64,000 nucleotides of DNA, from assembly GCA_024509875.1 (NCBI GenBank), contig JAMPIV010012274.1, forward strand, positions 1 through 64,000. The letters run 5' to 3'. The translations under genes were made by a program, and so were the position numbers. Position 1 is the stretch's first letter; the number at the start of each line of letters is the position of its first letter. Source of the stretch: Oreohelix idahoensis (Eukaryota > Mollusca > Gastropoda > Stylommatophora > Oreohelicidae). Shown piece by piece: positions 1-12,710 of this stretch. The notes beneath the pieces were generated by a model. It had not been told where the DNA came from and made no database searches. It saw only the letters and a list, made by a program, of their open reading frames with translations.

Positions 1-1230
1 TTTGTGTAATGTCAAATGCTGTAATCTGTTTATGTAAATTCATTTAATGTTGTAAGATGAATAAGCATATTCATTTAACTGTAACTACAGGTTAGGTTTC
101 CTGTATGTTGAGATTGGGAGAAGAGGAGTAGATTTTTGATGTCAGAACATTTACTGACAGGTACCTGGGGGTGCAAAAGATATTAAGCCTATGCGGGCGC
201 GTGTTGATAATTGATATTTTTAAGGAACAGGAGACATGGTTAAAGACAGCCCTAAGCTATCATAGCAATAACTACAATAAATTTAATCCCATAGCGGAGC
301 GAAACTTTCTGTATAAAGTTAGTGTGATTTATTATTTGCTTGAAGTAAAAGGGTGTCTCTTTTTGGGTCTCAGTTTCAGGAAGACCGAACCGCTAGAGCA
401 GACTTCAGTCAGGCGAAGAAAGTCATATACTCTTCGATCTAGAGGGTTTCTGTATACATCTAGCAACGAATCGTCAACCACGTTCCTGAATCAAAACCCC
501 TTTTTGTCAACGCCAAGTTAAGCTCACGCAGTGCAACGGAGCCAACGCAAAATCTGGAATCGCCAAATGCAGTAGTAGCTCTCTACTCGCCTATTGGATT
601 ACCAGCCAGAGCATCGCGGCTTCCAGAATATCAAACCCGCCCAGCATGCCTATAGCAGAATTCCATATCACCCGCCTTTTTTGTGCCTAAACGGGGCACT
701 CAGCAAACCACAGCCAAACCAGTTTAAACAGGATTTACAGCCAAGCGGAGCCTTGCGCCGGATAAGCGCGCCTGGGTCTCTTTGTCCTCAAGTGACTTCT
801 TCTGGTGTATTTCCTGGATACTTAAAACCTCGCACGTATGAGCAGCCATCTATGGACAGAGTTCCAGCCCCACTCACGCTATAAGGGGAGTCACCAACGT
901 TTAGCACCAACAAAGAAAGTTTTGTAGGCTAGTCCCTCACGAAGGATCTACAAGTAATTCACTTCCTGGAGCTAGTACATTTGGTCCCCGAAAAGCAGAC
1001 AGGCTGTCGCCCAGTTCAATCAGTTGGTCAGCAGGAGATAAACAGCGTCCCCCAGCCCAACTCGCGCCAGTAGGGGGGGGGGGGTCACCAACGATAGCGC
1101 CTATACAGTGATGTTATTCAGGTTAATTCCATCACCGATGGAGGATATATACGAAAACACCACTTACTGGAGTTACTTCAGCTGGTCCCCGAAAACCGAA
1201 GGTCTGTCACTCGATTATTTATCTCTTTGT
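1..1230. repeat. Unclassified left edge with a degenerate ~200-bp tandem duplication
   Basis: I recognise no gene here. Two diverged tandem copies are visible. The string TCACCAACG occurs at 891 and 1085, preceded in both by a CCCAGCC/CTCAC-like stretch and a G-run, and TGGTCCCCGAAAA occurs at 982 and 1183. Spacing is therefore 194-201 bp. A G-tract of about 13 lies at 1071-1084. The paired TGGTCCCCGAAAA strings could be remnants of a retroelement leader, but no LTR boundary can be placed. Open frames at 171-521 and 594-884 match no family I know and look fortuitous. Confidence 0.4.
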
Positions 1231-1619
1231 GTTCTACAGGTTTTATGAATGGTGATCTGTGTGTGTGGTTGTTGGTGTATATGATTATTGATGAATATTT
1301 GATTATTGATGTAATTTTATGTTGTTGTGATGATATGCATTATTTTCATGCTTTTCTTCTTTAATAAATTTTACACATTTATTAATGCGCTGTTCACGAC
1401 CTTTCCATCCATATTTGTATTTTTAGCTCTTTACTATAATCTCTATGTATGATAAGAGAAAAGAGTGAGAGCCGGAGATGCTTAGACAGTAAAAGTGAGT
1501 TGAGGCTTGGAGAGATAGATCATTTGGATAAATCTTCTTCCAGGTTGTCTCAAGTCCATCTCCTATTTACACCTTATCTAAAGTGTAATCTATAACTCTG
1601 CCAGTCCACTATCCCGTGT

Positions 1620-1800
1620 CGATTTCACTACTGTTGTCCAACTCGACAAATACTCTACACTCCAACTCAACCACGACAGCCAGTTGTCCGTAAAAAACTT
1701 CTTTCGGGATGCGAACATCTTCCATGCGGCTGACATAGCCAAGCCAGCGTAGTCTGCGCTGTCTAAGCTGTGTAAACATGCTTAGTGACCAGTGTTTATG
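1620..1800 (-). mobile_element. RTE-type LINE fragment, C-terminal end of reverse transcriptase
   Basis: The minus strand reads through a block of the form FTQLRQRRLRWLGYVSRMED followed by RIPKE and YGQLA. This is the well-known C-terminal tail of RTE/BovB-like LINE polymerases (LRWLGHV.RM.D.RIPK). Only this tail remains; the catalytic palm and the endonuclease are missing. Downstream the frame decays into non-matching residues. It is a dead 5'-truncated copy. The T-run at 1851-1870 lies beyond its upstream side and is not its tail. Confidence 0.6.
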
Positions 1801-1850
1801 GTCGATTGTTGCAGGTGCTTATAATGGGGGCTTGTATGATGTGTAGTAAG

Positions 1851-1870
1851 TTTTTTTTTTTTTTTTTTTT
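1851..1870. repeat. Poly(T) run, 20 bases
   Basis: An uninterrupted T tract read directly. It may be the complement of an old retroposon poly(A) tail, but no matching body or target duplication was found beside it. Confidence 0.9.
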
Positions 1871-2329
1871 GTCCCAATTTTATATTTGACTAATCCTCAT
1901 TAACATTTCTTAGCAACCGTGTATAACAGTACAATGACTTTCAAAACGTTGGTGAGAACCGAAACTTAACTATAAGAATGTATGAAAACTCAAAGCGAAA
2001 TAAATTCCTTGCGTCAAACATGAGAAAGCCGCCAGTCTTTTAATAGTTAAAACAATCAATTTTGAGCTGCGGCAAAGCGAAGTACGGTAACTGTAGTTTC
2101 TTAAAATTATAAGGGAAAAACTTAAAGAAGTTATTTAAAAAGATTTACTTTATTACATAAATAAATGATCACTATGCGCCTACAACAGTAGAAGATCCGG
2201 TTTCAAAGCACGGGGAAAGCCTAGAGGTAGTCGTATTGCAGATACATCCGTAGTGGAGTGAAGTGTTAGAGACTTCATTATACTCGGTCCAATTTTATGA
2301 GGTGGGGGTGATCAGAGTACCCGTTAGGT

Positions 2330-2514
2330 GCCGTTCACAAATTACGTAACGTAACCGGGGGGGGGGGGGGGGGGGGGGGAGGTTGTCAAGATGTTACACT
2401 TTGTTACAAGGGGTTGGGGTTCTCAAACGTTGTGGGTTTTTGGTACGCACATGTTACAGGGAGGAGGGGGTGACTGAAAATGCCATAAGTTGCGTTACGT
2501 AATTTGTGAACGGC
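2330..2514. mobile_element. MITE-like element with perfect 22-bp terminal inverted repeats
   Basis: The left end GCCGTTCACAAATTACGTAA (continuing CG) at 2330-2351 is the exact reverse complement of 2493-2514. The 185-bp unit has no coding capacity, so it must be mobilised in trans by a DNA-transposase source, if at all. The core holds a run of 33 G at 2357-2389 and further G-rich blocks at 2410-2470. CCGTTA occurs at 2321-2326 and at 2515-2520, a possible target duplication if the element really starts at 2327; the outermost bases do not pair, so the exact ends and superfamily are uncertain. Confidence 0.7.
2357..2389. repeat. Poly(G) run of 33 inside the MITE-like element
   Basis: Read directly. 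Such a run can form G-quadruplex or triplex structure and is prone to length errors in sequencing. Confidence 0.9.
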
Positions 2515-2690
2515 CCGTTACCGCTGCCGTTGCTTTGCTTAACTCAAGAGCAGTATCAAATACCCATTTACAGCTGGGTAAACTAAAGCGTGACGATACC
2601 AGATTTCTATCTCGAAACTTGGTAACTTCGCCGCAAGAGAAAACGCTCTAACCGTTCAGCCAATAGGAGACTCAAGACCAAGAGGCTGAT
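2515..2690 (-). mobile_element. tRNA-derived SINE, family with a conserved TACCCAGCTGTAAATGG block
   Basis: The minus strand reads a decayed tRNA-like head from about 2680 leftward, with a B-box-like GTTTCGAGAT near 2625. It then carries a body with the complement of CCATTTACAGCTGGGTA at about 2568 and CAGTATCAAATACCC. Diverged relatives with the same order are at 32440-32670 and 40700-40780. It abuts the MITE-like unit directly. It is non-coding and would have relied on LINE machinery. Confidence 0.55.
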
Positions 2691-2859
2691 GGGTAAACGT
2701 CACAGATATATTACAACAACACGGGCTGACAGCAGCCATTGTGACACTGTTGGCTCAAGGACGCAAACCTCAGTTCCTCGTTACGCTTCACGGCAACAGT
2801 GGTCCAAAATATTAAAGTAAATACTTTCTCACATGTTGCTATAGTAACAATAACAAAAC

Positions 2860-3500
2860 TATAACATAGCAAGAGTTTCTCATATCTTGGTCATATAATA
2901 ACAGAAGATGGCACATGCGAAACAGAAACTAAGAAGAGAATAGGAATGGCAAAGCTACATTCAGTAACATGAGAATGATACTGACATCTTAACAATTAAT
3001 TCACAGATTCAAACTGAGAATCTTCAAATGCAACATATATATATATATATATTCTTCATCGCTGTATGGTGGAACAAACATGGACAATGAACAAGCAATT
3101 AGAAGATTTGAAGAAACAATTTTGGCCTTTGAGATGTGGATATACAGAAGAATGTGTGCGTCTCGTGGAAAGATAAGAAAACAAATAAAGAGGTCCTAGA
3201 AAACCTAGGCATGAAAAGAAAATTAATGGAGGAGATCAAAATTAGACAGCTAAAATATTTTGGCCATGCAAAAAAGACATAACATCTTACTGAAGACCAT
3301 AATAGAATGAAGAGCTGAAGGCAAACGTGCAAGAGAAGACAACGCTGTAGGTGGGAATATAACATCAAGAGATGGACAGGAAAGAGTCTGTCAGAGTGCA
3401 CCATCAAGACAACAGACAGAAGACGGAGATCCATTTCAGCCGACTTTCGATGTGGAGATGGCACCTGATGATGAACCCTAGCATGCGAATGAACATTCAA
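2860..3500 (+). mobile_element. LINE fragment (CR1/RTE-like), reverse transcriptase C-terminal region
   Basis: Frames on the plus strand give ITEDGTCETETKKRIGMAK near 2895-2955 and RRFEETILAFEMWIYRRM near 3090-3150. These match the thumb region of LINE polymerases (ITxDG...I..RI.MAK; LEAFEMWCYRRM). Stops and frame shifts follow, with traces of EGKRAREDN near 3310-3345. A short (TA)n tract at 3034-3052 interrupts it. Pseudogenised 5'-truncated copy. Confidence 0.6.
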
Positions 3501-4116
3501 AACAACATAAGATTAACTATTGAACACATTTATGAAAGTTCTTAGTGTTACATGCATCAAGACAAGAGACTGTCATCAAGAATATGCCTACGCTTTTATT
3601 GACTATGGAAGAAAACTAGATATAAAGAAGCGGGAATAAAGGTAACTAATTTTGTAAATTGGCGGGCTAGCGCCTGTCAGATTACGTTATTATTTTCGGG
3701 CAGTCTAATAGCCAGACGGACTAGGGGTAGATAAGTAAATATCTTCTTTACACTAGCCGGCAAATGGCGACAAAACCAAATTTGTGTCGGCAAAGTAAGA
3801 TAACGAAAGTTTAATTCGTAGATATGACTTGATGAAAATTACGACTTCCAATTTTGTTTCCGTTTTGTCAATCTGGAAGCCAGACATGCCACGTAACGAT
3901 TTCCGGAGGTCTCCATAACAATCTTGAGTATTGGGACACGAAAATAATGATATAACACTTCCGACAGGACGACCTTGTTGTAATAAGCTAAGATGAGAAG
4001 AAAGTACAACCTTGGAAGAGAATATCAGATGTAATAATCTAGGAGAGGCAGGTCGCGTGATTTAAGGGGAGAAGCTGCCGTGAAATGCTACTTTCGATAT
4101 TAATCACACGATTTCA
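3500..4116. other. AT-rich intergenic sequence, nothing recognised
   Basis: No motif, repeat or open frame of note between the LINE fragment and the start of the 24-bp satellite. Confidence 0.6.
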
Positions 4117-7100
4117 ATGAAAATGCACATACGTAACGTACATCAATCACAGATACGTAACGTACATCAATCACAGATACGTAACCGACATCAATCACAG
4201 ATACGTAACCTACATCAATCACAGATACGTAACCTACATCAATCACAGATACGTAACGTACATCAATCACAGATACATAACCTACATCAATCACAGATAC
4301 GTAACCTACATCAATCACACACACGTAACCTACATCAATCACAGATACGTAACCTACATCAATCACAGATACGTAACCTACATCAATCACAGATACGTAA
4401 CGTACATCAATCACAGATACATAACGTACATCAATCACGGATACGTAACCTACATCAATCACAGATACGTAACCTACATCAATCACAGATACGTAACGTA
4501 CATCAATCACAGATACGTAACCTACATCAATCACAGATACATAAAGTACATCAATCACAGATACGTAACCTACATCAATCACAGATAAGTAACGTACATC
4601 AATCACGATACGTAACCTACATCAATCACAGATACGTAACGTACATCAATCACAGATACGTAACCTACATCAATCACAGATACATAACGTACATCAATCA
4701 CAGATACGTAACGTACATCAATCACAGATACATAACGTACATCAATCACAGATACGTAATCTACATCAATCACAGATACGTAACCTACATCAATCACAGA
4801 TACATAACGTACATCAATCACAGATACGTAACCTACATCAATCACAGATACGTAACGTACATCAATGACAGATACATAACGTACATCAATCACAGATACG
4901 TAACCTACATCAATCACAGATACATAACGTACATCAATCACACATACGTAACCTACATCAATCACAGATACGTAACGTACATCAATCACAGATACGTAAC
5001 CTACATCAATCACAGATACGTAACGTACATCAATCACAGATACGTAAAGTACATCAATCACAGATACGTAACCTACATCAATCACAGATACGTAGCCTAC
5101 ATCAATCACAGATACGTAACGTACATCAATCACAGATACGTAACCTACATCAATCACAGATACGTAACGTACATCAATCACAGATACGTAACCTACATCA
5201 ATCACAGATACGTAACCTACATCAATCACAGATACATAACGTACATCAATCACAGATACGTAACCTACATCAATCACACATACGTAATCTACATCAATCA
5301 CAGATACGTAACCTACATCAATCACAGATACGTAACCTACATAAATCACAGATACGTAACGTACATCAATCACAGATACGTAACCTACAGCAATCACAGA
5401 TACGTAACGTACATCAATCACAGATACGTAACGTACATTAATCACAGATACGTAACGTACATCAATCACAGATACGTAACCTATATCAATCACAGATACG
5501 TAACCTACATCAATCACAGATACGTAACGTACATCAATCACAGATACGTAACGTACATCAATCACAGATACGTAACCTACATCAATCACAGATATGTAAC
5601 CTACATCAATCACAGATACGTAACCTACATCAATCACAGATACGTAACGTACATCAATCACAGATACGTAAAGTACATCAATCACAGATACGTAACCTAC
5701 ATCAATCACAGATACGTAACCTACATCAATCACAGATACGTAACGTACATCAATCACAGATACGTAACCTACATCAATCACAGATACGTAACCTACATCA
5801 ATCACAGATACGTAACCTACATCAATCACAGATACATAACGTACATCAATCACAGATACGTAACCTACATCAATCACACATACGTAACCTACATCAATCA
5901 CAGATACGTAACGTACATCAATCACAGATACGTAACCTACATCAATCACAGATACGTAACGTACATCAATCACAGATACGTAACCTACATCAATCACAGA
6001 TACGTAACGTACATCAATCACAGATACGTAACGTACATTAATCACAGATACGTAACCTACATCAATCACAGATACGTAACCTACATCACTCACAGATACG
6101 TAACGTACATCAATCACAGATACGTAACCTACATCAATCACAGATACGTAACCTACATCAATCACAGATGCGTAACCTACATCAATCACAGATACGTAAC
6201 GTACATCAATCACAGATACGTAACGTACATCAATCACAGATACGTAACCTACATCAATCACAGATACGTAACCTACATCAATCACAGATACATAACGTAC
6301 ATCAATCACAGATACGTAACGTACATCAATCACAGATGCGTAACCTACATCAATCACAGATACGTAACCTACATCAATCACAGATACGTAACGTACATCA
6401 ATCACACATACGTAACGTACATCAATCACACATACGTAACCTACATCAACCACACATACGTAACGTACATCAATCACACATACGTAACGTACATCAATCA
6501 CAGATGCGTAACCTACATCAATCACAGATATGTAACGTACATCAATCACAGATACGTAACGAAGATCAATCACAGATACGTAACCTACATCAATCACAAA
6601 TACGTAACCTACATCAATCACAGATACGTAACCTACATCAATCACAGATACGTAACCTACATCAATCACAGATACGTAACGTACATCAATCACAGATACG
6701 TAACCTACATCAATCACAGATACGTAACCTACATCAATCACAGATACGTAACGTACACCAATCACACATACGTAACGTACATCAATCACACATACGTAAC
6801 GTACATCAATCACACATACGTAACCTACATCAATCACACATACGTAACCTACATCAATCACAGATACGTAACCTACATCAATCACACATACATAACCTAC
6901 ATCAATCACAGATACGTAACGTACATCAATCACACATACGTAACCTACATCAATCACACATAAGTAACCTACATCAATCACAGATACGTAACGTACATCA
7001 ATCACAGATACGTAACCTACATCAATCACAGATACGTAACCTACATCAATCACAGATACGTAACCTACATCAATCACAGATACGTAACCTACATCAATCA

Positions 7101-8812
7101 CAGATACGTAACCTACATCAATCACAGATACGTAACGTACATCAATCACAGATACGTAACCTACATCAATCACAGATACGTAACGTACATCAATCACAGA
7201 TACGTAACGTACATTAATCACAGATACGTAACCTACATCAATCACAGATACGTAACGTACATCAATCACAGATACGTAACGTACATTATCACAGATACGT
7301 AACCTACATCAATCACAGATACGTAACCTACATCAATCACAGATACGTAACCTACATCAATCACAGATACGTAACGTACATCAATCACAGATACGTAACG
7401 TACATCAATCACAGATACGTAACCTACATCAATCACAGATACGTAACCTACATCAATCACAGATACGTAACCTACATCAATCACAGATACGTAACGTACA
7501 TCAATCACAGATACGTAACGTACATCAATCACAGATGCGTAACCTACATCAATCACAGATACGTAACCTACATCAATCACAGATACGTAACGTACATCAA
7601 TCACACATACGTAACGTACATCAATCACACATACGTAACCTACATCAACCACACATACGTAACGTACATCAATCACACATACGTAACGTACATCAATCAC
7701 AGATACGTAACCTACATCAATCACAGATATGTAACGTACATCAATCACAGATACGTAACGAAGATCAATCACAGATACGTAACCTACATCAATCACAAAT
7801 ACGTAACCTACATCAATCACAGATACGTAACCTACATCAATCACAGATACGTAACCTACATCAATCACAGATACGTAACGTACATCAATCACAGATACGT
7901 AACCTACATCAATCACAGATACGTAACCTACATCAATCACAGATACGTAACGTACACCAATCACACATACGTAACGTACATCAATCACACATACGTAACG
8001 TATATCAATCACACATACGTAACCTACATCAATCACAGATACGTAACCTGCATCAATCACAGATACGTAACCTACATCAATCACACATACATAACCTACA
8101 TCAATCACAGATACGTAACGTACATCAATCACACATACGTAACCTACATCAATCACACATACGTAACCTACATCAATCACAGATACGTAACGTACATCAA
8201 ACACACATACATAACCTACATCAATCACAGATACGTAACCTACATCAATCTCACATACGTAACCTACATCAATCACACATACGTAACGTACATCAATCAC
8301 ACATACATAACCTACATCAATCACAGATACGTAACCTACATCAATCACACATACGTAACCTACATCAGTCACACATACGTAACCTACATCAATCACACAT
8401 ACGTAACCTACATCAATCACACATACGTAACCTACATCAATCACAGATACGTAACGTACATCAATCACACATACATAACCTACATCAATCACAGATACGT
8501 AACCTACATCAATCACACATACGTAACCTACATCAATCACACATACGTAACCTACATCAATCACACATACGTAACGTACATCAATCACACATACATAACC
8601 TACATCAATCACAGATACGTAACCTACATCAATCACACATACGTAACCTACATCAATCACACATACGTAACCTACATCAATCACACATACGTAACCTACA
8701 TCAATCACACATACGTAACCTACATCAATCACAGATACGTAACGTACATCAATCACAGATACGTAACCTACATCAATCACAGATACGTAACCTACATCAA
8801 TCACAGATACGC
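4117..8812. repeat. 24-bp satellite array, about 195 copies
   Basis: The unit is ACGTAACCTACATCAATCAC plus AGAT (24 bp). Common variants change CCTACATC to CGTACATC, ATACGTAA to ATACATAA, and CACAGAT to CACACAT; the CACACAT form is concentrated beyond 6.4 kb. Because 24 is a multiple of three and the unit lacks stops, both strands stay open for hundreds of codons (8-residue periods RNLHQSQI, YINHRYVT, VIDVGYVS). These are not genes: variation is not synonymous-biased and several frames are open together. A one-base deletion at about 7286-7290 shifts all frames. Each unit carries ATCAATCA and most carry TACGTA. Confidence 0.97.
6340..8190. repeat. Higher-order duplication inside the 24-bp satellite (~1.2-kb offset)
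   Basis: A distinctive order of variant units, including the rare GAAGATCAAT at 6561 and a TACATCAACCACACAT variant, recurs at 7760 and just before. The offset is 1,199 bp, i.e. 50 units minus the single base lost near 7288. At least 27 consecutive units match in variant order. An earlier 600-624-bp offset (25-26 units) is visible between 5041-5460 and 5665-6060. This indicates segmental unequal exchange rather than unit-by-unit growth. Confidence 0.8.
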
Positions 8813-9373
8813 ATAATGAAGAGTCTGGTGGTATTACATAATTGGTTGCCATAGAAACGGCGGCCATATTTGATTATTTTTTCTATTTCATTTTGCTAAG
8901 GCTTTTTTTTTTTATTTATTTAGCTATCAATCCCAAATTTAAACACAATATTTATCATGATATTCTAAACGTTTTGTCAGATTGGATTTTTGATAACGTA
9001 GATCCTGAGTTATAGAACTTTAAAATTTGTATCTAATAAAATACTTTTTTTCAGAATGTTACAACATTATTTGCAATAAGTCAACATTTTGATAAGATAT
9101 CAAAAATTGGATCTGAGAAAAGTGTTATTATCCAATGGCAAGTATTTGTGCCAAATCTCATATTGTTAGACTAAAAACTGTGCAAGGTATAAGAACATTA
9201 TTAACAAAAAACAAAGTTCTGAGAAAATCATGATTTTCTTCATTGGAATAGCACAATTTCTGAAGAAAATACTATTTACAAAATCAATATACACCTACTT
9301 AGCATCTGTTCTGACAAATGATTTTAACAGATTTAGATTCATGAGAATATAAATTATGTGAATATAGACTAAT
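8813..9373. other. AT-rich spacer, nothing recognised
   Basis: Sequence between the satellite and the left LTR. No homology to other parts of the window and no convincing open frame. Confidence 0.6.
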
Positions 9374-12141
9374 TGTCACGAAATGGATTTAGGACTAGAG
9401 ACTGTCTACCTATAGTGACAAGACACTAGTGAGAAGGAAGACTGGAAAATTAGATTCAGATAGAAATATAGTGCAAAATGTGAAAGTTGAGACCATTGGC
9501 TCCGAGGTTGAGAACCGAGGTTGATTCTTTCCTCGCCACTTCGGACGTTTAAATTGCTATGGCCTCGAACCACCTCTAACTACCCTAAGGGGATAAGGTT
9601 CAATTAAGATTCACAAACACCAAGGTACAGACAACATATAGCTACTGTACTAAAGGAGATGACTGATGCCAGCTACAATTTATACAAGTTTATTATACAC
9701 CTATACACAAACTCATCTACATGTCAAAATACATGAAGTTCGAGGATGCACACCTGAAACAAAATCAAGCACAGTTAAAAATGCATCAACCCCAACCCTT
9801 CTCCCACAATTGCAACCTGCATGGAGAAAGAAGGTAAGGTTAACTGAAATGAACTCCACTGCACTTGATGTCGCCTACACTCCAAACTAGCTGTTCTAAA
9901 TTCTAACTCTAACTCTAAGTCCACTGATAGCTGGAACGACTGCGAAGTGACTACACAATCTCTGCACAGACTTCGGTTCTACACAGCCTATCCTGGAATC
10001 TCCTGAACACAAATAACTGCACCTCTAAACAAACTTCAGCAGCTGTCCTCTGCTATGATTCACCAAAACTAACAGTTCTGCCTATCTGTGCTGACTTCAG
10101 TAGAGAGAATGTTTACCCTCTCTCTCTCCACTAACTCTGGAATTGATGACTGAGGTTTAACAGAACCCCACTGGATTCTGGACTGGAACTGTAGCTGACT
10201 TCTACCACTCTGAAATTACCTACCCGAGTACCTATAATTGGGCCGTCGGCTTTATTATGGCCGTGAAGAAGCGAACATAAAATTACCACAACGCTGGCAG
10301 CCTGCCAAATCTGCGTGTGTAACGAGCGACAAAACTCAGGATTTATCCACAAAAATCCTATTCGCTGGAAAATGTCTTCCCCTGGCTGGGAAAACGTATT
10401 TTCTTCCTCTCCTTCCACTACTGGCAACTAACGTAAAACCCTTGCGGTTCTGCGAATGCCCCAACTTTGCCGTGGGAGAAATTTTGTGGTCTCAAAATTC
10501 CGCTCTCATTCCCACAAAGCCGGTACCTGCTGTTTTAGACAAAACAAAACAACAGCTAAACAAACCATAATAATACATTTCAAATAACAATTAACTTCCT
10601 TACTCTTCACCACGTAACTCCCCTCTCTACCTGAGCCTACAAAGTAAACATTGGCTAACCCAGATCGCTTGTTCTGCCTGACTAACTCCGAGCAACAACA
10701 ATATTTTCAATGGCCCGTCTGGGCAGACGTACTGTGGCCTACTTCTTACGCTGACACTAATGCCGTAATGTTTAATACAAAATAAAACTAGCCCTCTCTA
10801 GGAATTCCTAAAATTCCCGTCAGTATGATTAATCACCTCAAAATTGAAATAAAATATTATTCCCTTAACATAAATAAATTTCATCTCCATCTTCTGAATA
10901 CACAGAATAACAAAGCACAATCAATAACCTATAACCCTGTTTACGCTAGCATCTACATGCCGTCAAAAGTTATACATAATGGTTATCAATTAAATCTCAG
11001 TAGTTACAACACGTGGTTACAATTTTATGACCACGTGCTTCTCTCCCCCTCGTCCCTCTGAACATCGTATCAATAAAGATACCGTAACCACGCGCGCACG
11101 TGCTTCAATTAATACCTCTATCACTTCCGTCCACAGATATATGCGTAACTATATAAATAGCGAGCATCAATACTCTCACTAAAATCACAAATAAAAATAC
11201 ACATTACACACGCTCCCGACTATTCTGTAAATACATATGATTCGCAGATGCGAGTTTCTCTCCCGACCGACTTTGCAATAATACAAAGCGGTGATATCTC
11301 AACTTTTAAACCATGCCGCTATTCCTTCAACAAGGAATTAAATGGACCTATAAAGTTTCTCAAGTCTATCACTAAGATCGTATTTGATGGCTCTGGCTTT
11401 AAGAATTAACATTAAACTTAAACTGCCCAAAGAAACTTAAATGATCGGCTAGGACTAGAAAAATTAAATAAAGTCCTCACGCAAAAATTCATGCTTACCA
11501 AATCTCGAATGTCCAACTGAAGGCAATCGACAATATGCTTCTGGCACCCGGCTTTGGCAATTTTTCATTAAAAGAGAAAGAGGCTATGAAATATAGGCCT
11601 TTTATAATCAAGACCCCCACGCGCCGACTTCATGACGTCATATGCGCGGCGTGGTTCTAAAGCCAATGGGAGCTCTGCATTTCAACTGCAGTTAGCTCTC
11701 AGCCAATCAGAACCTTAGATCTTTCTGATGCAACCAGTTTCTGCTAGACAAAGAACCGGGAATTGGTCCTAGCCCTATACTGCGGAAATGAAGCAAAAAT
11801 GGCCGCAAATAATTTAACTCCCGAAAAATGCGTATATGGCCACGCAATATCTTTAAAAAAAGGACACTGGTGCAAATCCTGATCTAGCCTCTATAATCTT
11901 AATCTAGAATAATACTTTCTAATTCCCTACACCCCCATTCTAAACACATAAAGAAGAACCATAAAGCAGATGAGATCAAACTCCCTCGTGATCTCATCTT
12001 GAAAAAAACGTAAATAATAGAAGGAGAAGAAACATGGAGAAGGATTACCTGTAATCCCTCCTAAAATATAGTGAACAAATTGCAAGGAGAAAAAGACATG
12101 GGCCATTTGAAAGACAGAATCTCAGTACTTTCGTCACATCA
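9374..12141 (-). repeat. Left (3') LTR of the Gag-protease element, 2,768 bp
   Basis: On the plus strand it starts TGTCACGAAATGG and ends GTCACATCA, giving canonical TG...CA ends. The inner end is fixed by the adjoining polypurine tract. A TATAAAAGG box on the minus strand lies at 11598-11606 (repeated at 17856-17864 in the other LTR), and minus-strand AATAAA lies at 10251-10256. Small open frames inside (9666-9890, 10825-11061) recur in the other LTR because the repeat is duplicated and are not evidence of genes. Confidence 0.85.
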
Positions 12142-12157
12142 CTCCCCCCTTTCAAAG
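12142..12157 (-). promoter_or_regulatory. Polypurine tract of the Gag-protease element
   Basis: Plus strand CTCCCCCCTTTCAAAG immediately follows the CA end of the left LTR. On the minus strand it reads CTTTGAAAGGGGGGAG then TG, the expected plus-strand primer placed directly against the 3' LTR. Confidence 0.8.
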
Positions 12158-12242
12158 ATTGAGCAACGATCTCCTTACTGAAATCTCTGTGTTTCACATT
12201 GGCCCTTATTCCTGTCTACAAGGCTGTCTGTCCTTACCCCTC

Positions 12243-12620
12243 CTATTCAGTGTTCTTCGACCTTCCTCTTTTGCGTTTCCTCCTTCCTCCTCTCCTAGAA
12301 TGAGCTCCTATGCTCCGTTGGGAGAGTTGATCTCTCTTCAGACCTGTGCCGTCTAATGGCGGGTCTGAACTTTCCCTTGCTATGACCGTCAAAAGGCTGT
12401 TCTGGTCAGCTGATGTGACCGGCGGGCGCTGTGGCGACCTGGCGATGGCGACTTCCTCGCTGCGCGTCAGCGGGTTTGTGACTGCTGGTACCGTGCGAGA
12501 ACGATGCAACGTCTCGGGTTCCTCTGGTGTAGAGCCTCCGATTTCTTGCTGGGTGTCTATTGGATCACGATCGACCTCAATAACTTCTACCTTTGAAGAA
12601 AGGTAAGATCTGCCCCTGGC
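12243..12620 (-). pseudogene. Remnant of the pol C-terminal tail
   Basis: A minus-strand frame of about 120 codons runs from near 12620 to a stop at 12243. It begins around VEVIEVDRDPIDTQQEIG and ends with a very basic RRGGRRKRKRGRSK tail just inside the polypurine tract. Gypsy pol polyproteins commonly end with such an acidic/polar then basic tail after integrase. I infer that this is the leftover end of a pol gene whose central part (reverse transcriptase to integrase) was deleted. It has no ATG of its own and is not in frame with gag-PR. An alternative is a short unrelated frame. Confidence 0.45.
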
Positions 12621-12710
12621 AGTGGTTCTGGACTCGCTCTTCCCCTACCAATATGAAGCGGGACAGAGCTCTCCAAAATAGCTCCTTGCAAATGCGTAAG
12701 GTCGCTTTTC

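Noticed and set aside
4100..8867. Very long open frames (up to 948 codons) on both strands
   Set aside because: They are the unavoidable result of a stop-free 24-bp unit whose length is a multiple of three. Several frames on both strands are open together and no family similarity exists.
10825..11061. A 78-codon frame present identically at 17082-17318
   Set aside because: It lies inside both LTRs of the Gag-protease element, so duplication is expected and says nothing about coding.
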